The notes below the pieces were generated by a model. The model was given only the letters and a program-made list of their open reading frames with translations. It had not been told where the DNA came from and did no database searches. Positions 11,636 through 24,044 of a stretch of DNA of 64,000 bases are shown here, piece by piece. Source of the DNA: Ascarosepion bandense. Its lineage: Eukaryota > Mollusca > Cephalopoda > Sepiida > Sepiidae. The stretch is from the NCBI GenBank assembly GCA_037127315.1, contig JBBBDQ010001153.1, positions 4,583,501 through 4,647,500 on the forward strand, given 5' to 3'. Position 1 is the stretch's first letter; the number at the start of each line of letters is the position of its first letter. The position numbers and the translations under genes are program-made.

Positions 11636-11994
11636 CAATTGCTCTTAACTGATAGTTTTCATTTTCTTAAGCAATCCCTTGTGGCATCTTTACAGTGATC
11701 TCACCAATGACACTGCTCACAAGCATCAAAAAGGTCGTAGTACATTCAGTTCAGGCTCGCAGTCAAAATTGCCGAAACATTAAAATAACACTTTTCACAA
11801 AGATTCTTTCTAAAGATATCCCGCTTTGCTGTAGCCTTTTTTTTTTGTTCAAATAACAAGAAATACATCGGTTGTAATGAGTATTGTTATAGCAGTAATA
11901 TTTATAAAATGTTTTTTTTATCAAAAATAAATTTATATCTGAAATAAACTATTTTTAAAAAATAAAAAGTTTTTTTGGGGTCAAATATTTTAAA

Positions 11995-12240
11995 TAACTT
12001 AAATCCAATTTAGTACGCTTCGGCCTTCGTCAGGTGCTAGGAAGTTCGAACCGAACGTTTTATTACAATCACTGGGGTATATCAGCCTCTTTTAGTAGTC
12101 TTGAGTTATCTCCCTATAACCAGACTCTCTAAGTTACTTGTTCACCACTGCTGTAGCCTGGCATTGAATTCACAACACTTTGGGTCAAGTCACTGGAACT
12201 AACCAACCTCTATATCAACTGAGCCTTGTGTCTGATATTT
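11995..12240 (-). mobile_element. tRNA-type SINE family S1, copy 1
   Basis: On the minus strand the tRNA-like head has GGCTCAGTTGATATAGAGG (A-box region) and GTTGTGAATTCAATGCC (B-box region) about 40-50 bases later. The body contains TAATAAAACGTTCGGTTCG and ends ACCTGACGAAGGCCGAAGC. The same head and body occur at 16665-16832. Pol III boxes are degenerate. No flanking duplication was established. Confidence 0.55.
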
Positions 12241-13685
12241 CTTCATATTTGCTTTTATCTTCGCCTTATTTCCTTTATTCTTGACAATACAGCCAAGCTT
12301 ATCCCTGTCTTTCTTTTTGTGTCACCAATTGATTGTATCTATCATTTTGATTCTGAATAGCCGTTGGATACGTTACATCGCTAGGGTGTAGTGTTACTAA
12401 AATACGTATTGTCTTTGCAGATAAATTGAAAAAATTATGATCTGTTAAGTATTATATTATGTAGCCTAAGGTATTTTTAACATTCCTAATCATAATCTAT
12501 ATTTTTCGAAATATTTTAGTGATAAAAACAAAGCCTGGACATGGCGGATTTACTTAAATTATTTTAGCAATAAAATGTATTCATTAAAGAAAACATAAAG
12601 TGATATTAAAATTCATTTAAATGATTAATTGTAATAAATTTGCAATTATTGTGAAAAAAATATTAAATGTAATTTAATTTTTTTAAATTCTTGAACTCCA
12701 ATATCCTCGGCAAATTTGGTTTGATATTGGATAATTCAATTCGCATATCTGTCGCGACATTTAGTTGATTGCGATAATTATCTTGTACTAATATATTTCG
12801 AAAAGCTAGATTCATGCTGTTGTAAACTGAGAATGAACTAAAATAAGCCGTTTTGCGAAATCCTTCTATTAGCCAAATATATCTTAACTGCAAATTGTTA
12901 TTGGGATCTCTTCAAAGTTTTCCTATGACTACGTATCTGAACTAATCTTGATTCATTTTTCGTAATCTATTTCCATAAATTCTGTTGCTTTTTCTTGAAA
13001 TTGGAATGAATAATTATTATATATATTTAGATATTATTATTTATATTTATAAAATTATTATAATTATTTTTGTTTTTCAAATATGAAAATACACAGAAAT
13101 CCAATAAACTGCAGAGAAGACATTTTACTGTCACTGCTAATGTTAACCTCTAATTCGCGTTCAGATTCTTAGAATTGGAAAACACACAGAAGTATTTTCA
13201 TCAATATCCGGTATTTAATTCATGCGTTAACAATTCCATGTTATTGTCAGCTTGAAAAATATTCACTTCTTTCTTTCACAGAGATAAGCATGACTTATTC
13301 AATTTTATAAAAATGTCTTTGAAAACTATCGATTAACTGAAACTTATGCCAGATATTTTGACGACTGTGACTATAGTTCAAACATTATCTCAAAAATAAT
13401 ATCCTGCACATCGTAGGTATAGGAGCCTGTTTATCAAATTGGCCTTGTGTCAAACACAACCGAAATTCCCACTATTTAAAAATCAGACGGCTGAAAGAAT
13501 AAAATTGTTCCGTTTGTAAAATAAGTGAAATTATATTAACAGAACAGTATAACATCAATTTGAAAAAAGTGAAATTCTTAACTATGTAAATGTTCAAAGA
13601 GAAAGTGTAGTCAGCTGTTAAAGGGATCAAGGGTTTGCAGTTGCAAGTAGCAGGTCATATTGTACATATGAAAAGATTCAGTCAG
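12241..13685. other. Unassigned AT-rich stretch
   Basis: No gene or repeat recognised. A 76-codon frame at 12663-12893 on the minus strand has low-complexity composition and is not called. Confidence 0.4.
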
Positions 13686-13925
13686 TCAGTTAAGTGCCAT
13701 ACGTGAAACACGCTTGGGCGATCATGTCTCGAAAGAGGCATGACTGACTGGGCAGAAGATTATCCCGCAGTAGGTTGCCACTGCTTTCTGCGGTAGACTG
13801 GTTGCCAGCCAAGACTATAGTACCCAATCTGTCCTGTTATTTAACCCATAGCTGGAAGGAAGAGACGAATTAATACCTTTCTCAAGGGTATTTGCGCGTA
13901 AGTGAATGCAGTGAATAATAGGATA
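13686..13925 (+). repeat. Interspersed repeat family R1, longest copy
   Basis: Contains TGCCATACGTGAAACACGCT, GGGCGATCATGTCTCGAAAG, AGTAGGTTGCCACTGCTTTC and the end CAAGGGTATTTGCGCGTAAG. The first part recurs at 27425-27480 and the second, inverted, at 10083 and 23790. Likely a SINE or short non-autonomous element; its promoter class could not be told. Confidence 0.5.
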
Positions 13926-14688
13926 GTAATGAAGTCTGTGTTCCTTTCCTTTTTTATGACCGACGAGAACGTGAAAAGGAAGGTGAAGCAATAACGATAA
14001 ACAGTACTTATCAAAGTGAAGTCAATTGAAGTATCCTATTATTGTTGTTGTTGTTGTTGTCGTTTTTCTTTTGGTTGACTGTGAGAGTGGGGAAGATGAA
14101 GAAGAGGTGAAGAAAAATAACACACGAGAAAGAGAAGGAGAACGAATGTGTGATGGAACCTTATGACGAGTCAGTGGTTTGAAGTTTTTGTCACATGTTA
14201 CTGGTGTATGATATCGTTGCTTGTCTCTCGAGATTTATTGTTTAAAAATACAATTGTGGCACAAGGCCAAATATGTGGAGGGGAAAATTACTTAGGCTGC
14301 TCATCACTTACTATCTTATACCTAGCGAATCAGAATTACAACCCAGTCATTCTGCTTCCCTCTCTCTGACTCATTGATTTGACTTTCTTATTTTATAGCG
14401 ATTAAGATTTTTCACATAGGCTTGTTAACTTTTCTCTTATCTTTAAAAATCGCTTCCTTTCATTGGTTAGAAAATTAATTTAACATAAAATCGCGAAATT
14501 TGGTTTCGTATTTTTCTTTCAATACGGCTTCAATCATTTTCCTATTCATCAAAATTTGATTTCACACAGTTTTGTGAATTTTGCGTTGGTTTGGTTTTTC
14601 CAAAATGTTTTCAATCATTCTAATCTGATTTTGTGAGTGTGGAATTCTACATTTCTTGTTTCAGTTGTTTGTTGGATGATATAGGATT

Positions 14689-14690
<2 letters not shown>
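13926..14690. repeat. Spacer with short (GTT)n at about 14038-14060
   Basis: The triplet run has seven GTT units. The rest shows no supported gene. Confidence 0.5.

Positions 14691-14768
<78 letters not shown>
14688..14768. repeat. (TATC)n followed by (TA)n microsatellite
   Basis: About eleven TATC units run directly into about eighteen TA units. Confidence 0.95.
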
Positions 14769-14770
<2 letters not shown>

Positions 14771-16664
14771 AAGTAAAGTAAAATTATGAAGATTACCAAT
14801 GATACGATAATATTGACCAAGAGTTAGTAAAATTTACAATCAGACCTGCTTTTCCTGAAATCGGTTTTAAAGAAACTGAATTTTTTTTCACTAATATATA
14901 TCAGTTAAGAATGCAGTGATTATTGTTAAACCTCATGTTACGTCAGCAACCACGTGTCGCCTTTGTTTTAACTTTGTTCATATAGCAATCCTTATACAAA
15001 AGCAGCTCACATTCATATAAAGATTATCCGTGTAGCTGAATATGTTCATACTATTAGTTTGTAATGTGAATAATTTTCTTAATCTTTTTACTTGAAGTCA
15101 TATCAAACAAAAACAAGTAAGCATTCCTGTCCAGCATTGTCTGCGAACTTATCTATTTGTGTTGCTGTAAGCATTATCGCGTATATGCAACTGTGAAACA
15201 AGTACTGTGAAACAAGTACTGTTCAAAAGTCATTAGCAATATTGGCTGCAGTAATGGAGGAAAACACAAAGCTTTAAACATTTTACACCACCTTCATCAT
15301 GATATTGTTTATACAAAGTTCAACGATTGATTCGACAATAATCTGAAACTTTTCATCAACGAGTAAGGCGCTAACATGCTTGTTATAATGATTCTTTAGT
15401 ACTTTCTTGATCCGTTTTAAATTCATTTAACTGGAAAATTTTAGAATTATTATGCCCTTTTAGTTGTCTTTTAAAATATATATATATATTTTATCTTTAT
15501 CAATAAGATAATTTGTTTACATAAACCTTCATAAGTTTGCTGCTGTTCAAGAATCGTTTTGGACATCTTCAGCTTCTTGAAAATCAACATTCATAAAGAT
15601 AAACGACTAATAATTAGAATCATTTTTATACTTTTTATAGATATGAAGAGAATTAAAAGAACTGAATTGTTTGTTTCTTTTGTCTATGTGTGTGTGTGCG
15701 CACGCCTGCACATCTTGCTTGCATGCTTGTGACTTAATCGAACAAGAAGCTAATATTTGTATGGGTTTTATGATCTGTGTCTTTTCAAGATGGCGTGTTT
15801 CTTTACTATCTGAATTACATGTAATTTCATTTCCTTTTACTTACTCAGATGTACTTTCGTGGGTTACGAGTTGAAGAACGTCACCGTCGTCATTAGTATT
15901 AAGCTGAAAAAGTTGGATGACAAGAATTAACTCGGTGATCAAGTTTATATATTCTAGGACGCAAATGTTTTATCTGACCAGTAAAATTTAAAAAGGCATG
16001 TTTTAATTTTTAAACCAAAAAAGTATGTATTATTTAGTCTTCCCATAAGGCTACTTCATTATCAATGTGTTTGAGAATTCACGTAATTTTCTCTTGGCTC
16101 AACTTGTAAATTTGTTGCGAAGTTAAGACCCTTGGAACCTAACACTGACCCTTCGGATAAAATTGATAAATGACTTCACAAAGTGATGATGGACCACGTG
16201 TATCATCTGATCTTTTTATCTATCAAATTTTAATACTTGGCCAACTTTGACTGCATTATATTTTTTTAAGCATTCATTCTACCGATATATTCTTGTCTGA
16301 AAGATTTATCTAGGCCGTGCTGGATCCTTTTTTAAATTTCTCTATCAATGATTATGTTGAGGAGCAGCTAACCTCTGGGAGATATAGGATTGCAATTTTT
16401 GTTTTATCCAACGGATTCTTTTAGTTTTGGGGTCCAGATAGACTCACCTTGAATTGTGGCAAGCCTAAAGGGATTAATCTTAAGTATGAATCGTATCGGG
16501 GTAGGAATCTTAAATGGTGTGACAACGTGGAACTTTTTTATTTGCCTCCATATTTTTGGTATATTGGATCCGTAACAATCCTTCAATATTTGTCTATATT
16601 TCTTAAATGAGTTATTGTAATTATTTGCATTTTTACTGTTGTTCTCATCTTGACATATTCTTGA
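14769..16664. other. Unassigned AT-rich stretch
   Basis: About 1.9 kb without a credible gene. A direct duplication of GTGAAACAAGTACTG at 15193-15220 is the only local structure noted. Open frames of 60-67 codons here lack motifs. Confidence 0.4.
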
Positions 16665-16832
16665 TGTTTCGGCCGTTGTACGTTCCGACCTTCTTCAAGT
16701 GATTAGAATAATCTAAATTTCGAACAGAACCCTTTATTTTGATCACTGGTTGACATGTAACCAGGTACTGAACTCACAACTCTTTGGGTCAAGTCGACGG
16801 ATCTAATCAGCAATTTTATCACCTGGGCCATG
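16665..16832 (-). mobile_element. tRNA-type SINE family S1, copy 2
   Basis: Minus strand: CATGGCCCAGGTGATAAAAT (A-box region), ACCCAAAGAGTTGTGAGTTC with AGTACCTGG (B-box region), then the body and the end CTTGAAGAAGGTCGGAACG. The order of blocks matches copy 1 at 11995-12240, with the shared ACTTGACCCAAAG and TTTGATCACTGG-type segments. Confidence 0.55.
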
Positions 16833-19160
16833 TATCCTCAAAACTTTTTGGGGAGGGGAATTTATAAACCTAGTGTCCCAATAACCTTTTTTCTAATGGA
16901 GTTCATATTACAATCTTTGTAAATTTTATCGTTCTATAGAATTAAAATAGAAGTGCGTTCTTATACTTAAGCAATATTAACTTCAGTGCTAATGGGTTTT
17001 TTTCCTATGAACAAACGCTTCTGTATTATTCCTGCATACACTCAATATGTTAACCATTGTAGGATATAATTTATCGTAGAAACGAAATAAATTAAAATAT
17101 GTTTTAAAATTTCGATCGTATAAAAGGAGACACCATGAATTTCATCCAAGTCATTCTTAGAATTTTCAGCTGACATCAGTTGTGAGCCGGTCATTCAGTG
17201 TTACTATTGAAAAGTAAATATGTTCCAAGTTTTTAAGAAAATTAAATTTTCTAAACAAAAAATAAATTTGGTTTATTTAATGCCTTCTCCACTAGTTAAC
17301 ATTGTCCAAAAAATGACGCACTTAAACACGACAAATACGATTGAAAAGAAAACAAACTGGACTCTGAATAAAAAGATGTTTTCTATGTCAAGCAGAATTA
17401 GTAAATGATTCAGTTTTTAAATCTACATGTGATAACGAAGATAAGAATTTATTATTCAAATTAATAAATTATAAATAAAATAGAACTACAAAGTGGAAAA
17501 TGCCAATATATTTCATAATTTATTTATTTATTTTTATAATTCCTCTCAGCTTAATGACAAGGAACTAGTGTTTAAATCAAAGTTTTTAATTACGGATAGG
17601 TCACCAGTTCGAAAAATAGTATCAAGCAATTCACTAGCCTCTATAGAAAATAAGTAAGTAAAATTTTAAATTTGCGCGGATGTAGTGGAAAGAAGATTAC
17701 AAGACATTTTAGCTTAAAACAGTTGACGTTATTTATGATTTTCTTCGAGTTTATAGTATGGAAATATTTTCAGTATTAGTCACTCAATACAGAGTCAAAA
17801 ATTAGTCATCCCAGAAGTTTTATCGTAGCTCAAAAATTTCAACCTCTCTTCGCAACAAAACAACTTCCCTTATTCCTGTATTACAAGCCAGTGTGAACAA
17901 CAATTGGCTAACTAATAAAGGCACTAGGTTTAAGGAGAAAACTTTGGGATACAATATGTTGGGTGAACATTTTACCAATTTTTCCGCGAATTTAAAAAAA
18001 ACATTTTTCTTTTTATTAAAAACCTTGAAAAATAATACATATCAATTTAACCTGCAAACAATCTTGTATAAATAGAGAAAATAAATTGCATTGTAGAATA
18101 ATTGAGTCAAAATTGTAAAAAATGTGTTTTGTTTTATCAATTCAAATTTGATATCTTAGCACCATTCAGACATATACCCAAAGTAAGATTTTGGTTAGAA
18201 AACAATTGTCCTCTCTTGAAAAAGAATTGTTTTCAGGTTTTGATGAATAGTTTTCAGCGTGAAAAGTGATTTTTTTCTTATTCATGTATACAAAGCAGAT
18301 GTTGTGAGTAGGCATGTAGCACGAAATGTAAAAAAGAACATAAGAAAGGTGAGTGTATTGTTTTCCCAATATGTGAGGAAAGTTTTTTTACTATTATTTA
18401 AGCTATAAAAATTATTTTATTGTTGTACACCAAGGAAAGATTTGGAAGGCAATGTTCCTAACATTTTGGGTAATGAATACTTAGAAAGAAACATTTTGTG
18501 TAATCTATTTTAGCTATTTATAGTGTTGAAATAGGTGAAAAGTTTTTCAAGAATTATGGAATATAATTGATTTTAGTAAGTTAGTATATTAACATATCAT
18601 TTAACTTTATCTCTTCTATATAAGGACTAACAGCTGCTATTTTTAATTCCAAAAATAAGATCCAAGAATATTAATGTTTGCATTACACTTGACGTTGAAA
18701 GATCAAGTTGTAAATTCACATAATGTTTACAATGAAGGAGAATAGAAACTATAGATTAATAAACATTAAATTTTCAATAGACTCTCTTTAATGATGGTAA
18801 TAAATATGCATCAACATGTTGTATATTCCGTATATCTAAAAGAAACATGACAGAATTAGGTAAAAGTTCTGGGGAAAGCTAATGAAAATTGTTGTCATTT
18901 ATGTTACTTTAAAAGTTCCGTGTATGTTACTAGTTCTGAGGTAAGGAGATTCAAAATGCCCATGTGTTTATCAGTAAGTTGACATTTTGAAAGGAATTGC
19001 CAAACAGAAAGAATCTAAATATCATCAAAATGAACATTTTGAATTCAGGAAATGTTATACTGCCACTGATTCATATTAATCTTGGGTTAATGAAGCAGTT
19101 TTTAAGCCTTATTTAAAGATAGATATAGTAGTTGCAAAAGATTTCGGATTAACAACAAAA
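16833..19160. other. Unassigned AT-rich stretch
   Basis: About 2.3 kb with no supported gene, repeat or splice pair. The open frames at 17220, 17893 and 18166 are lysine/asparagine-rich or hydrophobic low-complexity translations of AT-rich DNA. Confidence 0.4.
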
Positions 19161-19167
19161 CCAGCAG

Positions 19168-19192
19168 CAACAACAACAACAACAACAACAAC

Positions 19193-19259
<67 letters not shown>
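19168..19259. repeat. (CAA)n(TAA)n(TTA)n triplet microsatellite, self-complementary
   Basis: A CAA run is followed by about a dozen AAT units, which turn directly into about eleven ATT units. The last two blocks are reverse complements of each other and can fold into a long hairpin. It sits exactly at the left edge of the R4/Dong-like LINE fragment. Confidence 0.95.
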
Positions 19260-20925
19260 GGATTTTAAAGTCTTTAAATATTTGTCAAGTATCAGTTTCA
19301 TCAAACAAAGTGTGACGGTTTGGAAAACAAACTTTACCTCAATCATAAGAATGAAATATGATAAGTCTGGTGAAATAAACACCAACAAAGTAAAATTTCA
19401 AGGTGACTCTTTGTCTCCATTGCCATTTTGTATATCCCTAATAGCATTAACCAGCGAACTTAATAGGATAGAATATGATTGTAAGATATGTAAAATTAAG
19501 CTATTTAATGACTTAAAGTTGTATGCTAGAAATTACAGTGATCTAGAAGGTTATCTGAAAACAGTAAACTTTCGGTTTAGATGAATGTGCTAAATCCACA
19601 AGTTTACGAAGATCAGTGCAACAAACCTCTTTTGAAGCAAGAAGAAAAATTACAGTAATTTTTAGCAACAGATTTTCGCGATTATATTTTGTTACCACAA
19701 TTCACATCCATGAAGATGATCTCGGAAAGAGATTGAAAGTACTTGGGAACATCGAGAAATTAATAATAAAATCATGTCAAAGTTGCAGCTCATTTCTTAC
19801 ATTTTTTAATTATAATACGCGAAAGATTATTCGTGAGTAGGAACGGATTTTATTAAAAATAAGCAGACAATGTTTGCAATTTATTTGATTTGACATGTCT
19901 AAAACCTCTTTTAACAGCTCAGACTCTAGGATAACAATCAAATAATTAGAAAAAATGAGGCTTATAAGTACGTCTGTTTAAAATAACAGTGAACGAATTT
20001 ACCATAAAAATGAAAAAAATAGTGCAAAAAGCGTACTATAGAAGGATGTGACCACTACTAAGAACTCAGTTTGAATTCTCTATTTACGGCCATTAACAGC
20101 CTTGACATCTCAGTACTTCAATATATATTCAACATCGTGAACCAAAATCTAAATGGCGTCAGATGAATAGATTCTTAGAAAAGAAAGCTTATTTATAAGC
20201 ATAACATGCATTATCTAAAGGCTGAAAAAAGGTTGAAGAGATCTTATTCAGCTAGAATTGTCATACATGACAGCAACTATTGGGAACAATGTCGGACTTG
20301 ATGATACAATTAGTCAAACAACACGAAAACAGAAAGAAAAATATTCAGTCATACAAACGATATTTACATTTAGCAGATTCTGTATAAAACGAAAAGGAGC
20401 CAAACACTAACGGTTTTAGCAAAAATATGAAAAAGAAAGTCAAGGATAAACCTCTCGAACAGAAGAAACAATGCTGGCATGGCAAATCTCAGCATCTGAA
20501 GCCAATATCCAGAACGTGCTAATAAAGACGGTGTTGATAAAGTTATCGCTCCTCAGTGGTTGCAAGAATCTGGATTAAAGGCTGAAAAGAAAGGCTTTAT
20601 TCTTGCAGCGCAAGACCAGATTTTTTTCTCTAAGAACTTTCACATAAATTCCATGTATAATAATGTGGATCCAAAATGCAAGTTTTGTGAAAAATATCAG
20701 GAAACCATAGACCATTTAATCACAGAATGTTTTGTACCTGTGCCATACAAATATAAAAATCGTTACGACAAACTGGGACGATATTTACACTGGACAATGT
20801 GCAAAAGATTTCAACAAACATTGGTATGAACATCACTTAGCACCGGTTACAGACATAGAAGAGATTACAATTCAATGCGATCACACTATGTTGACAGACA
20901 GGAAGACTGACTATTGATGGCATGT
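19260..20925 (+). mobile_element. R4/Dong-like LINE, decayed RT and C-terminal zinc-finger region
   Basis: The RT part reads SFIKQSVTVWKTNFTSIIR, FQGDSLSPLPFCISLIALTS and LFNDLKLYARNYSDLEGYLK. Family members have YMDDLKLYA there, so one catalytic aspartate and two neighbours are lost. Blocks then continue through stops: MIQLVKQHENRKKNIQS, EPNTNGFSKNMKKKVKDKPL, ESGLKAEKKGFILAAQDQ, then a C-terminal CKFCEKYQETIDHLITEC (Cys-x2-Cys...His-x4-Cys) and NRYDKLGRYLHW. Block order fits R4/Dong-type proteins. The N-terminal half is missing. It is dead. Confidence 0.75.
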
Positions 20926-21199
20926 TTTTAAGTTGGTATTTAGTTTACTCTTCTATGAAGTAAAATATATAAACTTTGATATATTCTTATATACCTAAGC
21001 ATATATACTTAATATTTTTTTAGAATTTATAACATAAATATGTTATAATATGACTACAAAGATAACTATTTTGTTTCCACACCACCGGTGTCTTATCAAG
21101 TAATGATTTTTATTTCAAGTTGAAGAATTTTAAAAGATTCAAAATTAGACAAACCCCCTTAATCAGGGAGGCATTGTTACATAGACAAGTACATTTGGT

Positions 21200-21400
21200 G
21201 TTTAAAAGAAAAAAGACAAAACACCTACTGTTAAATGGAAAATTCTTACAAAGGCTCGAACTTGTAATTCCCTCCGTGCACTTTGCTATCTTTGTCTCAA
21301 TGAGAACATATAAAGTATCAGATTCAAAGACAAGGTTAACTTTTTAAACAAGATAAAAAAACGTACTGTTCATTGTACGCATAGCTCATAATTTACCATA
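21200..21400 (+). mobile_element. Possible Penelope-type C-terminal tail fragment
   Basis: One frame reads VKWKILTKARTCNSLRALCY followed by LCLNE and, after a break, FLNKIKKRTVHCTH. This resembles the WxI...CxLCLxEK...LNKRSEI...CRH tail found after the GIY-YIG domain in some animal retroelements. The match is short and rests on pattern memory. Confidence 0.4.
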
Positions 21401-21752
21401 CAATATGTGTTGTAATATGAAGAATTTATGTATACTATTTTCACTGCTGTCAATTGTTATTTGCCTTTATTTTAAGGGTATTTTCTTCTGGCTTGGATGT
21501 TCTAAAAATATATGCTAAGTATTTAATTCGGCATATACTATCATATTAATATTTGCTAAGTATTTAATGTAAAATTAATTATCATGTTGATATTCGATAA
21601 ATTTTAATTTAGTATATACCATCTGGTTAATATTTCACATGTTTTTAATAATTATGATTCTCGCGGTATCAATTTCACAATATTTATTAATGCCTGGTTT
21701 TAACTATTTGTAAATATGGGTACTGTTTTTTATTTGTTTATTTGTGTATTTA

Positions 21753-21757
<5 letters not shown>

Positions 21758-21790
<33 letters not shown>

Positions 21791-22061
21791 CACTCTGTTC
21801 ATATTGGGATATATACTTGGGTGCAAGGATTTGTCTACGTATTAGTGTGTGTGTATGTATATAGATCTACATATGATTTTTTGTACTAGTAGGCAATATT
21901 TTGTTTTACTTGCTAATGTGTTTGTGTATGTATGTATATATATTTGTCTGTATACGTATATACACATATACATATATGTGTGTGTTTATATATATATATT
22001 CATATTTATGTGTGTATATGAATTTGTGTGTACATGTGTTTGGATGTCAATGTATGCCTTC

Positions 22062-22118
<57 letters not shown>
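21758..22118. repeat. (AT)n and imperfect (TA/TG)n cluster
   Basis: (AT)n at 21758-21789, a cryptic purine/pyrimidine alternating stretch at 21840-22060, and (TA)n at 22066-22118. Tyrosine/isoleucine open frames across it are artefacts. Confidence 0.9.
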
Positions 22119-22122
<4 letters not shown>

Positions 22123-22337
22123 TCGCTCTTACATGGATCCAATATTGTAGCCTTTACGGACGTTTCTAAACCTGGCTTTAATATTTAATGGATAAATTGA
22201 CACGTCGATAAAAACATAATTTTAACATTTGTGTATGTATATATGTCTGTGCGAATATTCATTTGTACATGTGTCTTTATACCAATATGTTTGTTTGTAT
22301 ATATACCCGTTTATTTGTCTGTATGTGAATGTCTATA

Positions 22338-23080
22338 ATTTTTTTTAATCATTTCACGCCAAGCAAGGCGGTACCGCTACTGGTGCGCAGGAGGCTACGT
22401 AAGATATAAGTGAATGTTTAGGAAAGAGGAGAGCGAAAGGAAAGACGAACCAGTTACAGGGGTTGTCAGAGTAAGAGCAAGAGAAATGAAGCTGATGGAG
22501 TAGAAGTGGCGGATACGTTTAGTTGATTTAACTGCAAACGCGTAAATTCTTGTGGAGAAGACATCAGTGATCTGAGATTGTCGGAGCAGAAGCCATGATA
22601 GAATAGATAGAATATTTACTGAAGAGACAAAAGGAATAGACAGAATATCTATAGAATAAACAGAGGAAAGCCACATTCCGCCTGGTGAGAAAGTGGTTGA
22701 AGTCCAACTGCCAGGTTCTTCTCTGGAGCCTGTCGAGAACCCTGAGATAAATGGCAGGGGCGCCTGGCCAGATATGATAACAGTATTCAAACTGCAGTCA
22801 GATAGTTGTTTTGTATAAGTGCAAAATTGACTCAGGTTGGAAAAAATTTCTGGCCCGACACAGACACCCAACCTTCCTAGCAGCCGATTTAGCTATTCAT
22901 GTAATGTAATGGTTCCACTTGAGGTTGGAAGAGAGAGTGATACCAAGAAGGTGCAGTGTATTAATTTCGGGGAGACACGCTTGGTCCATGCTGATGGGGT
23001 TAGGAGGGACTGCCTGTGGGGATTGACAGATAGCAGCTTCGTTTTAGAAGTATTAAAGTTTACTAGCCATTTCTAGCCTG
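22338..23080 (-). mobile_element. LINE-A copy 3: thumb to 3' tail, degenerate
   Basis: From 23080 down the minus strand carries the LLSVNPHRQSL block and SLPTSSGTITLHE in shifted frames, then IISGQAPLPFISGFSTGSRE, the frame-shifted equivalent of the SGAPAVxLRVLDRLQRR block. It ends with the 3' UTR and poly-A (poly-T at 22338) next to AAGCAAGGCGGTACCGCTAC. A more diverged copy than those at 4983, 24045 and 33358, with an internal short duplication around 22600-22660 (AATAGATAGAATATTTAC / AATAGACAGAATATCTAT). Confidence 0.8.
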
Positions 23081-23789
23081 AAGGCAATGACAGCCAAAAA
23101 GGCAGGAGAGAACCAGGAGGAAGAATGAGGTTTAGGACATTTTTTAATGTATGCTATATTAATGACTAAACGTGGTCTATATCAGGGAGAGAGTATTTAT
23201 AAATGTAAAAGTGGGCATTAAAAACACCACCCAGAGGCTTGCAGTCCGTATCATGCTAAACCCAATCGTTATGCCATTTCGTTGTGTTTTTACCTTTTTA
23301 AGCAAAAACTATCAAATAAACGATCAGAATTCATTTCAAAATGCATACACAAAAACAAAGTTTGACTTCGCTATTTAAAAATCGAAAACTGAAGACGAAT
23401 AAGAATAACTGAAAGCAAAAAATAAAATAAAATGAAGAAAAGCAAGTGAAAAAAAGAATCCAAATATATAAATGAGTAAATAAGCTAAATAAATAATCAA
23501 CAAATTGACACACTACTCCCTCCAAAATAACCGTCAGAATAATGCAATAGACTTCTCACAATACAATAGACAACTCACAATGCATCACTGACCTGTGTAT
23601 ATAAAATGTCGAACAAAAACATAACAAGTATAGAGTGACGAGAGCGTTTATCATAAAACAGGCTGTCGCTTATGGGCTTTAATTTAAATATCCACTAAAG
23701 TGCAATAAGCGTGAATGTGCAGCTGGTGTAATATATATATTGGCTCGGAATTTTCAATCAGAGAGCCGAGTTATAATTTCCGTTGGGTT
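23081..23789. other. Unassigned AT-rich spacer
   Basis: A hydrophobic open frame at 23331-23525 on the minus strand is low complexity. Nothing is supported. Confidence 0.4.
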
Positions 23790-23880
23790 CGCTATGTTCA
23801 CTTACACGCAAATACCCTTCGGAAAGGTATGAATCTACCTCTTCTTCCCACTTCAAGCTATGGTTTAATTAATCGATTTT
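23790..23880 (-). repeat. Interspersed repeat family R1, copy
   Basis: CACTTACACGCAAATACCCT, then AAAGGTATGAATCTACCTCT and CTATGGTTTAA, match the inverse of 13870-13925 and the left part of 10083-10215. Confidence 0.5.
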
Positions 23881-24044
23881 ATCTCTAAAGCATTTGCATG
23901 TAAATAAACATATCTCACAATCTAAAAATATTCCCTGACTTTAAATAACCTGCAAATGGTTAATAAACCTTAGAAAACAAATCAATCAACAGTCAAGTGC
24001 ATGTGTGTGTGCGTTTATACTTACACATAAAGGCCTCGACACGA

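Noticed and set aside
19149..19388. Frame with runs of Asn, Tyr and Cys
   Set aside because: Product of the triplet microsatellite.
21849..22169. Long Tyr/Ile/Val-rich open frames
   Set aside because: Translations of (TA/TG)n microsatellite DNA.
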